From NCBI GenBank assembly GCA_016711435.1, contig JADJSY010000005.1, forward strand, positions 186,001 through 250,000: a DNA stretch of 64,000 bases, read 5' to 3'. Origin of the DNA: Lewinellaceae bacterium (GTDB lineage: Bacteria; Bacteroidota; Bacteroidia; Chitinophagales; Saprospiraceae). How positions within the stretch are numbered: position 1 is the stretch's first letter; every line of letters begins with the position of its first letter. The position numbers were made by a program, and so were the translations under genes. The notes beneath the pieces were generated by a model, which was given only the letters and a program-made list of their open reading frames with translations, did not search any database and was not told the origin of the DNA. Positions 42,648-52,798 of this stretch are shown piece by piece.

Positions 42648-44333
42648 TTAAATCTTGCTTTCAACAATCTCCATAATTCTCTGCTCTGCCTCGTCTGCCT
42701 GTTTTGCCATTTTTTCACCGTCGGCTACCACCTGTGCGGCGTAGTTTTTATCATCCAGACCCGAGGCGTTTATTTTCACATTCAAAAACGCCCCGCGAAC
42801 GGCGGCACGGGCGCACAAAGCGCCCACGCCGGCGTCTGTGACCGAATTGGGGTTGCCTGTTTCGGCCATTTGACGGATCAGGGAAAAAGAGTCGAGGCTG
42901 AGCGTCATTACCCTGAACGGCACTTCAATCGCCTTCCGGGTGGCTGCCTGAACCGCTGCTTTCCGGGCCGATTTTTCTTCCGGCGTGCCGTTGGGCAGTC
43001 CGAATGCAGCCATGATGGCATTGAATGCGTCGGTATCTTCATCGACCGCGCGGAGCAGGGCGTCTTTTAGTTGTTGTCCGCGTTCCGCGGCATCGGAAAA
43101 TTCTTCCCAGCGCTCGTCCCAGCCGCGTTTGTGGCTGCTGAGGTTGGCCACCATGGTAGCCAGCGACACACCGAGCGCGCCGACGTATGCACTGATAGAA
43201 CCTCCTCCGGGAGCGGGACTTTCAGCGGCGGTCTCATCGGCAAACGCGCGCAAATCTTTCTTAATCAGCGCTTTCTGCGCTGCGCTGTTACTTGTTTCGA
43301 GGTTGTATTCGATAATTTTCCGTTGCGGGTCAAAGGGCGCGAGTTCGTCCAGGCCCATCGACTTCACGGCAATTTTAATCAGTTCGGCATCGCTCACGCC
43401 GACACTGCGCTGCTGTTTGCGCAGGAAATATTTGCCTGCCGACAACATCACGTGAAGTGGTACGAGGCCGACCAATTCCGAGCCGGTGACGCGCATGCCG
43501 CGGCTGTCCGCACTTTTACAGCAGGCTTCAAAAGCCAGGTGCAGGGGCGTGGCGCTGATGTCGGTGATGTTCATCGAAATCTGTGCGATGCCGTACTCAT
43601 CTATGAACCAGCCAATGGCTTTTACACCTTTGAGCAGGCCCGGCTCCCGAAGCGGTTCGCCCGCAGCATCTTTCAGCGGCTTGCCGGTAGCGGGGTCATT
43701 CAGCACCCGGCCTTTTTCGCGCACATCGAATGCGACGGAGTTGGCGCGGCGCACGGAAGTAGTGTTCAGGTTGACGTTGTAGGCAATCAGAAAATCGCGC
43801 GCGCCGATCACGGTTGCGCCGCTTCGGGCGTTGAATTGCGCCGGGCCAAAATCGGGTTTCCAGTCAGGGTTGGCTAATTTTTCAGGCAGACCTTCGTATT
43901 CGCCGCTGCGGATGAGGGCCAGGTTTTTGCGCTCCGGTTTGGTGGCTGCCGCTTCGTAGAGGTAAACAGGCAGGTCGAGTTCGCGCCCGACGCGTTCGCC
44001 GAGACGGCTTGCCCATTGGGCCGTTTCTTCCATGGAAATATGCGCAATCGGGATCAGCGGGCACACGTCGGTGGCGCCCATGCGCGGGTGTTCGCCGCTG
44101 TGTTTGCTCATATCGATCACCTCGCAGGCCTTTTTAATAGCCTGAAAAGCGGCTTCTATAACAACAGCCGGTTCGCCTACAAAAGTGACGACCGTTCGGT
44201 TGGTGGCTTTACCTGGGTCTACATCGAGCAGGGTAACCCCCTCGACGGCTTCAATAACATCCGTAATTTGTTTGAGAATAGCCGGGTCGCGTCCTTCAGA
44301 GAAATTCGGGACGCATTCGATCAGTTGCTTCAT
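42648..44333 (-). CDS. ftcD: Bifunctional glutamate formimidoyltransferase / formimidoyl-THF cyclodeaminase
   Basis: A 561-residue fusion. Residues 1-~330 are the formiminotransferase: LIECVPNFSEGRDPAILKQI, SKHSGEHPRMGATDVCPLIPI with the catalytic His, YLYEAAATKPER, GYIDEYG-like and VTGSELVGLVP. Residues ~350-561 are the cyclodeaminase (FTCD_C): SPAPGGGSISAYVGALGVSLATMVANLS. Together they move the formimino group of formimidoyl-glutamate to tetrahydrofolate and release ammonia, in histidine degradation. No other hut gene is adjacent, though an arginase-fold 'formimidoylglutamase' relative lies 12 kb away. A good TACATTTG promoter is 28 bp upstream. Confidence 0.95.
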   Translation of the reverse strand: MKQLIECVPNFSEGRDPAILKQITDVIEAVEGVTLLDVDPGKATNRTVVTFVGEPAVVIEAAFQAIKKACEVIDMSKHSGEHPRMGATDVCPLIPIAHISMEETAQWASRLGERVGRELDLPVYLYEAAATKPERKNLALIRSGEYEGLPEKLANPDWKPDFGPAQFNARSGATVIGARDFLIAYNVNLNTTSVRRANSVAFDVREKGRVLNDPATGKPLKDAAGEPLREPGLLKGVKAIGWFIDEYGIAQISMNITDISATPLHLAFEACCKSADSRGMRVTGSELVGLVPLHVMLSAGKYFLRKQQRSVGVSDAELIKIAVKSMGLDELAPFDPQRKIIEYNLETSNSAAQKALIKKDLRAFADETAAESPAPGGGSISAYVGALGVSLATMVANLSSHKRGWDERWEEFSDAAERGQQLKDALLRAVDEDTDAFNAIMAAFGLPNGTPEEKSARKAAVQAATRKAIEVPFRVMTLSLDSFSLIRQMAETGNPNSVTDAGVGALCARAAVRGAFLNVKINASGLDDKNYAAQVVADGEKMAKQADEAEQRIMEIVESKI

Positions 44334-44361
44334 GTGTGTACTGGTTCGTCAATTCAGGCCG

Positions 44362-44369
44362 CAAATGTA
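44362..44369 (-). promoter_or_regulatory. Bacteroidota -7 box TACATTTG for ftcD
   Basis: Exact TAnnTTTG match on the minus strand, 28 nt from the ATG. The surrounding CGTACATTTGCGGCCTGAA block is shared with the acyl-CoA dehydrogenase promoter except for one base. Confidence 0.7.
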
Positions 44370-44394
44370 CGGGAATTTGGAGGCGGAAAGGGGA

Positions 44395-44536
44395 GGTTGA
44401 GATTGAGTTAAAAGGTTGAGGTTTGAGATGTTTGAGGGTTTGAAAGTGATGGTTTGAGGGGTGGTACTTCAAGGCTGGGTTGCCACCTTTGACCAGCCCT
44501 CAACAATCTCAACCCTCAAACCAACCCTCAACATCT
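44395..44536. repeat. Imperfect palindrome, GGTTGAGGTTTGAG family
   Basis: Left arm (about 44395-44466) of GGTTGAG and GTTTGAGGG words faces a right arm (44482-44536) of CCACC, CCCTCAACAATCTCAACC and CAACCCTCAACATC words. Pairing is imperfect. It occupies the spacer between ftcD and the small membrane-protein gene and ends at that gene's stop. Confidence 0.75.
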
Positions 44537-44539
44537 ACA

Positions 44540-44959
44540 TCATTGCTTCGCCTGGTAGCCTAGCACAGCTCCAATGACCCCGCCGGCCAAGGCTCCCTGT
44601 ACGGCATTTACAAGCGCATCGACGACGACGCTGGGAAATTGAAATGCATCCATAGAGGCATAAGAAAACAAATTGGCGCCTAACGCAATGAGAAAACTAA
44701 TCCAGGCGCCGGCGATCGCTCCACTTTTCAGGGTGGTGATACCTGCCCAGCGACTATAAAGCAAGGCCAGGAGCAAAGACCATGACAGACAGCCCAGAAA
44801 GATGTACAACATACCAGGTTCGGTGCGCATCACACCTTTGGCGGACTCCACCATCTGAGCTTCGAAAAAACCTTTTAAGGCAATTCCATAAATTAACCAG
44901 CCTGTCAGGAATGTGGTTACGGCGCCGGCTAATGCGGCGAGTAAAACTTTGGTATTCAT
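44540..44959 (-). CDS. Small four-helix membrane protein (DUF1761-like)
   Basis: A 139-residue protein with four hydrophobic helices: LLAALAGAVTTFLTGWLIYG, MLYIFLGCLSWSLLLALLYSRW, SGAIAGAWISFLIALGANLFSYA, and ALVNAVQGALAGGVIGAVLGY. The spacing and the GWLIYG first helix resemble DUF1761 proteins, but I am not certain. No catalytic residues are apparent. It is divergent from the large PKD protein across a 270-bp AT-rich spacer; a TACTTTCG box about 45 bp upstream on the minus strand is a weak promoter candidate. Confidence 0.7.
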   Translation of the reverse strand: MNTKVLLAALAGAVTTFLTGWLIYGIALKGFFEAQMVESAKGVMRTEPGMLYIFLGCLSWSLLLALLYSRWAGITTLKSGAIAGAWISFLIALGANLFSYASMDAFQFPSVVVDALVNAVQGALAGGVIGAVLGYQAKQ

Positions 44960-45229
44960 TTTGTTTTGATTTTAGGTGAAAAAAATTTTACTGTGGCGAA
45001 AGTATGATAAATCGCAATTTAAATACAAGTTTTTTGATAAATACTTTATGTTTATTTCAAAAATACTTTGATTAAAAGAATTTAAACCCTGTTTCAAAAA
45101 TCAAATGTTTTTTGGCAGGTTATCATCCCGCATGGGCTTACGGTATCTAATTTTACCCCTTCCGGCAGCATTTTCCTAACAGGCCGCATCTCCGGATTAT
45201 TCCTCCAGTTTCATCAACCTTTTTCGACA

Positions 45230-48200
45230 ATGGGAAATCGATTACGCCTTCATACTTTTTGCCTGAGCTGTTTGTTTGTTTGTTTTACAACCATCCTGTC
45301 GGCCCAAAATTTTACGGTTCAAATCAGCGGACCGTCTGCAATATGCCAATTTGGCTGTGCCACTTATACGGCGACAGTTACGCCGGGATCCACTCAACCC
45401 GAGGAAATCAGCCTGGAGTATAAATGGTTTGACCACCACCACCTCGAATGGCAACCTGTTTACATTTTGTCCTACTCAGTTCAATTTGCCTCCGGGAACT
45501 GTGACGCTCCTTGCCAGGGTATACGGAATCAATGGCGCTATAGCCGTCGATACCCTCAGTGTTTTCATCCTTCCTTTTGAACCGATTACGATCAAATCTT
45601 CCAATCTGGCGCCTTGCAACAGCGAAAGCGATAGTTCTTTTTGCGAAAAAGTGTGCCCCGGCGCAACCGTGACGTATTCAATAATGTCGAATACGCCCGC
45701 AGGGCAGGGCTTCTACAGTTGGAACGTTACGGGCGCCAGCAGCTGGACAATCAATTCGCCCACTGGAAACCCGGACGACAATGGTACTTCCATCACCGTC
45801 ACCTGGGGCGCTACCGGCGCCGGTTCGGTTTCGGTATTTTCAGATGGCTTTGGATGTGGGGGCGAGGCTTCTCTCTGTGTTACCATTATTGCAGCGCCGC
45901 AGGCGGCATTTACGAGCAATCCGCCCGCTCCTGCTGCCGGAAACCTGACGGTTTGTAAAGACCAGACCGTTTATTTTCAAAACCAGAGCAGCGGAGCCGA
46001 CAGTTACGAATGGGGTTTTAGCGACGATCTCAGTACTTCGACGGAAACCAGTCCCCAGCACACTTTTCTGACGCCGGGCGTCTATACGGTCAGCCTGATC
46101 GCATTCAGCAACTGTCTTTGCTCGGATACAACCCAGATGACCATAGAAGTGCTCGATGCGGCATCGCCCAGCCTCGATTGTGTGGGTAGCGTGTGCCCGG
46201 GCGAAGCAGTGACTTATACCGCTTCCAATGGCTGCCAGCCTTTTAACTGGGCAGTTTCTGCCAACGGAACCATACTGGGCGGCGGCACTGCCGACTCGGA
46301 TACCATTTCCGTGTTGTGGAATACCGGCCCAACAGGTACCATCACTTTGGGGTCGCAGCCATGTTCTGGTATGGTGTGTCCCATACCGGCTATCCTGGAG
46401 GTTCCGATCATTTCAGATGATGCGGAAATTGAAGGGCGCGAGCGCGTTTGCCCTGTGTCCACAGAGGTCTACAGCATAGAACCTTTCGGCGGAACCAGTT
46501 TTAACTGGACCTTGAGCGGCGACGGAACCATTGTGGATGGGCAGGGCACCAACCGGGTGACCGTGCAATGGACCGGCCCTGTAAATACTTCTGTAAGCCA
46601 TTGGTTGTCTGTTACTTATGAAAACTGTTATCTGGGTTGCGGCGGACAGGACTCTATAGAAGTACATATCTTATCGGCGTTTGCCATCAATGGTCCGGTG
46701 GAGGCCTGTGTGAACGGCAGCGTTGCCTTGGTGTCCAAACTCATTTCAAACGGCCAGAACCTGAACGCCAACTGGACCCTGTTCGACCCGAGCGGCGCCT
46801 CCGTCTGGACTGCGGCTAATACCGCTTCCGTCATGCCGGAATTTTTAAATGGCGCCGGCAAATACCGGGTGCTGGCGGTTCCATTTGATCCTGCGCAAAC
46901 CTGTTCGGACGAACAGGAATGGGGCGTGCAGGTAGCGCCTTTGCCCAATGTGCCGGGGGGTATTACCGGGGAAAGAAATATTTGTCCGGGCAGCACGTAC
47001 ACGTATGAAGCGCTGGGCGTTGCGCCGAATAAAAACGTGCGCTGGACGCTCACGAATGGCTCGGGGGCCGCACAAATGCTGTTCGGTAACCCCGTCAATG
47101 TAACCTGGGCTGCCGCAGGGCCATACCAGTTGGCCGCTGCAACGGTGAGTACCAACGGTTTGAATTGCAGCAGCGATACGATTCGAATTGACCCCGTACT
47201 GATTGGTATTCCGGCTATTACCGGAACAGTAGCCGCCTGCGAAGACGCCTTGGGCAGTTATTCCATTGTCCCACAAGGCATTGATATTCAGTGGACTATA
47301 TCACCTGCAGGCGCCGGAGCGGTTGCCGAAGGACAAGGCTCGAACGCTGCCGAAATTTTCTGGACACAACCCGGCAACCACACGGTCAATGTGGCGGTTT
47401 GCGGGCAGTCCGCTACTTTCCCGGTGACGGTATGGGCCAATCCCGAACCTGTCGTTCAGCACCCTGCCGGACTGTGTCCGGGCGCTACCGGACTCGTACA
47501 AACAAGCGTTGCATTCAGTACATATTCCTGGAAAGACGACGACGGTGCGATTTTGTCTACCATCGCCATACCAAATTTGTCTGCCGGTACCTTTGCCGTG
47601 GAGGTGAGCGATGCAAATGGCTGTATCGGCAAATCTGAATTTACCATGGCGAGTTATGACGCGCCCGATGTGTCGCTGACCACCGCCGATCCCACGGGTT
47701 TTTGTAACAATGCCGGAGCTGTGCTGCTTACGGCGCTGACTGACGCCGACGCCAATTATACCTACCAATGGCTGCGCGATGCCAACCCGATTGCAGGCGC
47801 AGTATCCGTTGAATATGCCACCAATCAATACGGTTTGTACACCGTTCAGGCTACCAACACGTATGGCTGCACCAGCGTAGCCGGTCCGATCAATGTATTC
47901 AACTACTGCGGCGGCGGCGGTGGCGGACACGGCCCTCCGGGCGCCGGAGCCATTTGCCCGCCGGGCGCCATCGACATCAATTACGATCCGAATGTGCGTT
48001 GCGACTCGTTTCAATTGCACCTGATCGATAACCTCGGACAATATGTGCCGGGAAGCGCCAACTGGGTGTTTTTCATTTCAGGCGGCGCGGTACAGGGCGC
48101 AGCATCGGGCGATAATCCCTTTTTTGTGTTTGACAATGCGGGTAAATACCTCATGTATGCAACTGTACAATTGCAGGACGGTAGTTTTTGTAAAGTGCTG

Positions 48201-51200
48201 GACTCCGTAAAAGTGGAGACGGTCGCCAGGTTTGACCACGTGGCAGACTGTCCGGGAGACATTACGCAGTTCGAGGATGCAAGCGAGTTTTTACCCTCCG
48301 GCGGCATCACCGGCTACGCCTGGAATTTTAGCGACCCTGGCTCCGGCGCTGCAAATACGGACATCATCGCCGATCCGCAACACAATTTTGCTGCATCGGG
48401 CATCTACCAGGTACAGTTGACAGTGACAGGCACGACCGGCTGCACCTCCAGCGCGACGTTGCCGGTTGAGGTGCCTGCCCTGCCCGATGCGAGTTTTGCC
48501 ACGCCTGCTGCGCGCTGTGCGGGTAATGCGCTGCTCTTTATACCCGCCAACACGCCGGGCAGTCTGCTGGATGTGGTCTGGGATTTTGGCGATCCTGCTT
48601 CCGGCAGCGCCAACGATGCGCAGGGCATTACGGTGTACCACAACTACGATACGCCCAATACGTATACGGTAACGGCCACCGCTACCAATGTTTTTGGTTG
48701 TACCGCCTCCTTTTCGATGCCTGTAACGGTGTCGCCGAATCCACTCAGCGGTACCATTACACCAGCCAATCCCGGCGCGCTGTGCGAAGGCAAAACCCTG
48801 ACCCTGAGCGCCCCGGCAGGCGCTGTGAGTTACCTCTGGTCGGATGATCTGATGACCGCCACCCAGACGCTGGTAGTAAGTGAAGCGGGTGTTTACAGGG
48901 TGACTATGACGGATGCCAACGGCTGTACATTTGCGCCGCCTGCGGTAAATATTAACATCGCACCTGCTCCTGATGCGCTAATTAAAGCCTTGTTAATGAG
49001 TCAATTGGGGCAAATTGTCGGCACTTCATACCCGACGCTGAGCGTTTGCAACGGAGAAGACGTGTTTTTGCAGGCCCAAGGCAACGGCGCCTACAATTAT
49101 GTGTGGTCAGGCGGAAATGGTTTCACCGATGAATTGATTTTTTCTGAAGATCGCGGCAACCTGCTTTCGGAAGGCGTCTATACGTACACGGTGACGGTAA
49201 CCAATCCTGCCAATGGTTGTACTTCCGTTACAGACCCTTTTATTGTGACTGTCAACCCCAATCCGGGCGGATTCAGCATCAGCAGCAACAGCAATTGTGC
49301 CGGCAATTCAACACAGCTGACCTATACCGGCCCGGAACCGGCCAACTGGCAGTTTTTCTGGAGCACTGGCGCTCCGGGTACCCAACTTACCACTGATGCG
49401 TTCGGCGCTTTTTTTATACGCGTCATCAACGAATTCGGCTGCGAAGCCAAAAGTAATATCGTAACTGTCCTTCCCGGCCCGCAGGTATCGGCCATTCCTT
49501 CGGGTTGCCACGAACGCTGCGCGCCCGACACCCTTTGTATTCCCAATATCCCCAATATAACGAGTTGGCAGTGGTGTTTTAACGGCAACCCGGTTGCCGG
49601 CGCGACCTCTTCCGAATTTATTGCCGATGAAAGCGGGACATATTATGCGGTGTTGAGCGATGCCTTCGGGTGTACCGCCCAAAGCGATCCGCTGAGTATT
49701 CAACTGACGGGATTCACCGGCGATTTGCAGGGAACCGTGTGGTCGGATGTAAACGACAACGGCATGGTAGGTTATACGTCTGATACTACGCTGGCAGGTA
49801 TTACGGTGATGCTCCTGCAAAACGGCGTTCCATTGGATACCACTGTTACGGATGCCAACGGCGTTTTTAATTTTAATGATCTGCCGAATGGCTGGTATGT
49901 CGTTATGCTCGATTCGACCACTTTTGAACCAGGTTGGCGCGCAGTGATTGGAAAAGATTCGACCTACGTAAATGGCTGCGCAGAAGGTTTTGATTCGCTT
50001 GAATTACTGATGCGATTCGACTGCGTCCCCATGATGACAACCGAACTGTTGACGGCCTGCGAAGGCAGTTTTGCGCTCTACAATGGCGTGCCGGTGCCTG
50101 CGGGTGTCAGTCAGGTTTTTCAGTCGACGGATGCAAACGGCTGCGATGTGTTTGTGATGGTGACGGTGCTGCCGCTGCCTGTTTCCAGCAGTGCGCTTTC
50201 CTTATATGCCTGCCAGGGCAGCACGGTTGCTTATGCAGGTGTTGACTTGCCGGTAGGCGCTATACAACCCTTTCCCTTGGTCAATGCTTCAGGCTGCGAT
50301 TCCATTGTTACCGTTACGGTATTGCCTTTAGCCACTTCTACCGGAGCCGAAACTTTACAAGCCTGCCCTGGCAGTACGGCCACGTATGAAGGTGTCGATC
50401 TGGCCATTGGCGCTACGATGGATTTTACCCTTGTCAATGCAGCGGGTTGCGATTCCATTGTTACCGTTACGGTTACGGCTTTGCCGACCGGTGCTTCTGC
50501 CCAGGAAGTGTTTGTTTGTCCAGGGGAAACATACCTCTATGAAGGTGTTGAGGTGCCCGCCGGGCAAACCCAGGACTTTACTTTGGTTAATCAATCGGGT
50601 TGCGATTCCATCGTGACTTTGACCGTAACGGCATATTCCACGCCCCTTACGCCGATCCAGGTGTCTGTTTGCCCCGGAACAGCTTATGAATACCAGGGCC
50701 AGCAAATTCCCATCGGTTCGACCGGGGAGATACAATTGACAGGCTCTAATGGCTGCGATTCGACCTTGATGGTGACTGTAACTGCCTTGCCGGAGGCTGT
50801 TTTTCAATTGACCGGCACGGAGAGCTGTCCCAACGAGTCGAACGCCAGTCTTCAAATTGCGAATTTGACCGGCGGAACCCCACCTTTTGAATATGCGATC
50901 AATGCAAGCGGCAACTGGCAAAACGATGCGGTGTTCAGCGATCTGGCAGCCGGTACATATACGGTGCAGGTTCGCGACGCCGCCGACTGTGTTTTTGCAG
51001 ATACGATGGCGCTGACGGCACTGCCGGAGATCGTTTTCTCGACGGCGCCCGGTGTCATTCCCTGCGATTCTGTAGAAATCACCCTGTCGCCTGCACTGCT
51101 TTCCGGCAATGCGGCCGATCTTGATTTCATCTGGTCAACGGGCGATACAACCCGGCAAATCAAGGTCAGCGATGCGGGCACGTATACTTTTTCTGCCCAA

Positions 51201-51566
51201 CGCAGCAACGGGCTTTGTCAGGCCGTAACAGGCGCTATAGAGGTGCAATGGGACAACCTGGGTAAAGATGAAGCGCTGGTGTATATCCCCAACGTCATTA
51301 ACCCGGAAGCAAGCGATCCTGAAAATGGAGCGTTCCGCCCGCGTTTCGCCGCCAACCTGGATATTCTGAAATACGATTTTGCAGTATTCGACCGCTGGGG
51401 CACTCAAATTTTCCGCAGCCAAAACCCTTCGGATAGCTGGATGGGCACGTTTAATGGCAGCAAACTCCGTCCGGGTGTGTGGACCTGGAGATTAGAAGTC
51501 GATATTGCGTTCTGTGGCCGGGTTGTTCCGATCAGGAGATCGGGCGATGTGACGTTGGTGCGTTGA
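45230..51566 (+). CDS. Giant secreted PKD-domain protein with T9SS type B sorting domain (one frameshift near 45428)
   Basis: The ATG at 45230 encodes the signal peptide (MGNRLRLHTFCLSCLFVCFTTILSAQ) and reads to EISLEYKW; the rest (LTTTTSNGNLFTFC...) is in the frame one base later, which is open from 45276 to 51566. One extra T in TTT 45428-45430 explains the shift and restores a ~2,111-residue protein. It has many PKD/Ig-like units (YEWGFSDDLS, YAWNFSDPGSG, DVVWDFGDPASG), an SdrD-B-like unit near 1480-1560 (GTVWSDVNDNGMVGYT), and about five 46-residue repeats near 1590-1830 with GCDSIVTVTV. The C-terminal ~95 residues (VYIPNVINPEA, YDFAVFDRWGTQIF, LRPGVWTWRLEV) form a CHU_C/type B T9SS domain. 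An adhesin or surface matrix role is likely. Confidence 0.88.
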
Positions 51567-51591
51567 GGGTTGATAGGTTGGTTTGAATGTT

Positions 51592-51654
51592 GAGTTTGAT
51601 GGTTTGAGGTGGTCACCTCTCGGCTTAACGTCACCACCTCAAACCATCAAACTC
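51592..51654. repeat. Palindrome with a perfect 22-bp stem, GGTTTGA family
   Basis: GAGTTTGATGGTTTGAGG + TGGT (51592-51613) pairs exactly with 51633-51654. The loop is 19 nt. Further GGTTGATAGGTTGG words precede the left arm from the stop codon of the PKD protein. Confidence 0.85.
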
Positions 51655-51679
51655 ATCAAACCATAAAAACTTAAACCCC

Positions 51680-51687
51680 TACCTTCG
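51680..51687 (+). promoter_or_regulatory. Candidate -7 box TACCTTCG four bases from the GT2 start codon
   Basis: TACCTTCG (one mismatch to TAnnTTTG) followed by CCCC and the ATG at 51692. The predicted start site coincides with the start codon, so the mRNA would be leaderless. Confidence 0.45.
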
Positions 51688-51691
51688 CCCC

Positions 51692-52447
51692 ATGCCACAG
51701 CTCTCCGCCGTCATTATTACTTTTAATGAAGCGCGCAACATCGCCCGCTGTCTCGATTCGCTGTCGGGCATCGCGGACGAGGTGCTGGTGCTGGATTCTT
51801 TTTCCACCGATCAAACCGAACAGATTTGCCGGGAACGGGGTGTGCGTTTTATCCAACACGCCTTCGATGGACATATCGAACAAAAAAACCGGGCGCTGGC
51901 TGCTGCTGCGCATCCGCTGGTATTGTCACTCGATGCCGATGAGGCGTTGAGCGACACCTTGCGGCAATCCATTCTGGCTGTAAAAAACAACTGGCGATAC
52001 GATGCGTATGCCATGAACCGCCGCACCAATTATTGCGGACAATGGATCGCGCATTCCGGCTGGTACCCCGACCGGAAAGTCCGGCTTTTTGACCGCCGCC
52101 TCGGGCAGTGGGGCGGTACCAATCCGCACGACCGGGTGGAGATGCTGCCTGCGGCGCGCCTGTCGCGGCTCGAAGGCGACCTGCTGCATTACAGTTATTA
52201 CACCGTGGAAGAACATGTGGCGCGCGCCCGGAAATACGCGGACATTGCAGCAGCAGCCATGCACCGCCAGGGAAAACGCGGCGCCTGGTGGCGCATGTGG
52301 CTCAGTCCGGTCGCCAAGTTTTGCCGCAATTATTTCCTGAAATTGGGTTTTCTGGATGGGCGCGCCGGCTGGACCATTTGCCGGATCGCGGCGCTGGAAA
52401 CGTATTGGAAATACAGGCGCCTGCGGCGGTTAGAAGTGAGAGAGTGA
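51692..52447 (+). CDS. Glycosyltransferase family 2 (WaaE/KdtX-like)
   Basis: A 251-residue GT-A enzyme. Signatures: LSAVIITFNEARNIARCLDSL, ADEVLVLDSFSTDQTEQIC, the DxD-type LSLDADEALS, and GWYPDRKVRLFDRRLGQWGGTNPHDRVEM, typical of the LPS-core beta-glucosyltransferase (WaaE) group. It should transfer a sugar from a nucleotide donor to a lipid or LPS core in the cytoplasm. Its last codons (LEVRE) lie in a GAAGTGAGAGAG repeat arm, mirroring the end of the convergent alkC gene. Confidence 0.9.
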   Translation: MPQLSAVIITFNEARNIARCLDSLSGIADEVLVLDSFSTDQTEQICRERGVRFIQHAFDGHIEQKNRALAAAAHPLVLSLDADEALSDTLRQSILAVKNNWRYDAYAMNRRTNYCGQWIAHSGWYPDRKVRLFDRRLGQWGGTNPHDRVEMLPAARLSRLEGDLLHYSYYTVEEHVARARKYADIAAAAMHRQGKRGAWWRMWLSPVAKFCRNYFLKLGFLDGRAGWTICRIAALETYWKYRRLRRLEVRE

Positions 52448-52798
52448 GAGGCGTCCCGTTTGGCGGAGTTTATGGTTTTGGCATCGTTTTCAGGCCTGGA
52501 GTGATGGTGTCGTGTGGTGTTGAGTGTTATCTGCTTCTTGCCCGTGAAGGGGAGTGCATCGCAAAGGACTGAAAATCTGCACTTTAAGGTAAAAATCGTT
52601 AATCTATTGCGATGTACTCCCCTTCAGGGGTCGGGGGCAAATGCCAAAGGCGAAGCGCCCGAAACACTAAACACCACACACGAAACACCATTCACAATTC
52701 CAGGCCTGAAAAACGATGCCAAAACCATAAACTCCGCCAAGGAGGATGTCTCTCACTCTCTCACTCTCTCACTCTCTCACTTCTCACCTCTCACTTCT
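52432..52798. repeat. Four-layer nested palindrome between convergent genes
   Basis: The 329-bp spacer has no gene. Layer 1: GAAGTGAGAGAGTGAGAGGC (52432 on) against CTCTCAC words (to 52798); both arms run into the flanking coding sequences. Layer 2: 52462-52499 against 52700-52738, complementary over 38 bp with a single bulged T. Layer 3: GTGGTGTTGAGTGTT (about 52501-52530) against AACACTAAACACCAC (52663-52695). Layer 4: GGGGAGTGCATCGCAA (52548-52563) against TTGCGATGTACTCCCC (52607-52622). Layers 1 to 3 use different word families. Confidence 0.9.

Noticed and set aside
44960..45229. tRNA or small RNA gene in the AT-rich divergent spacer
   Set aside because: No cloverleaf, terminator or conserved RNA motif could be found by eye.
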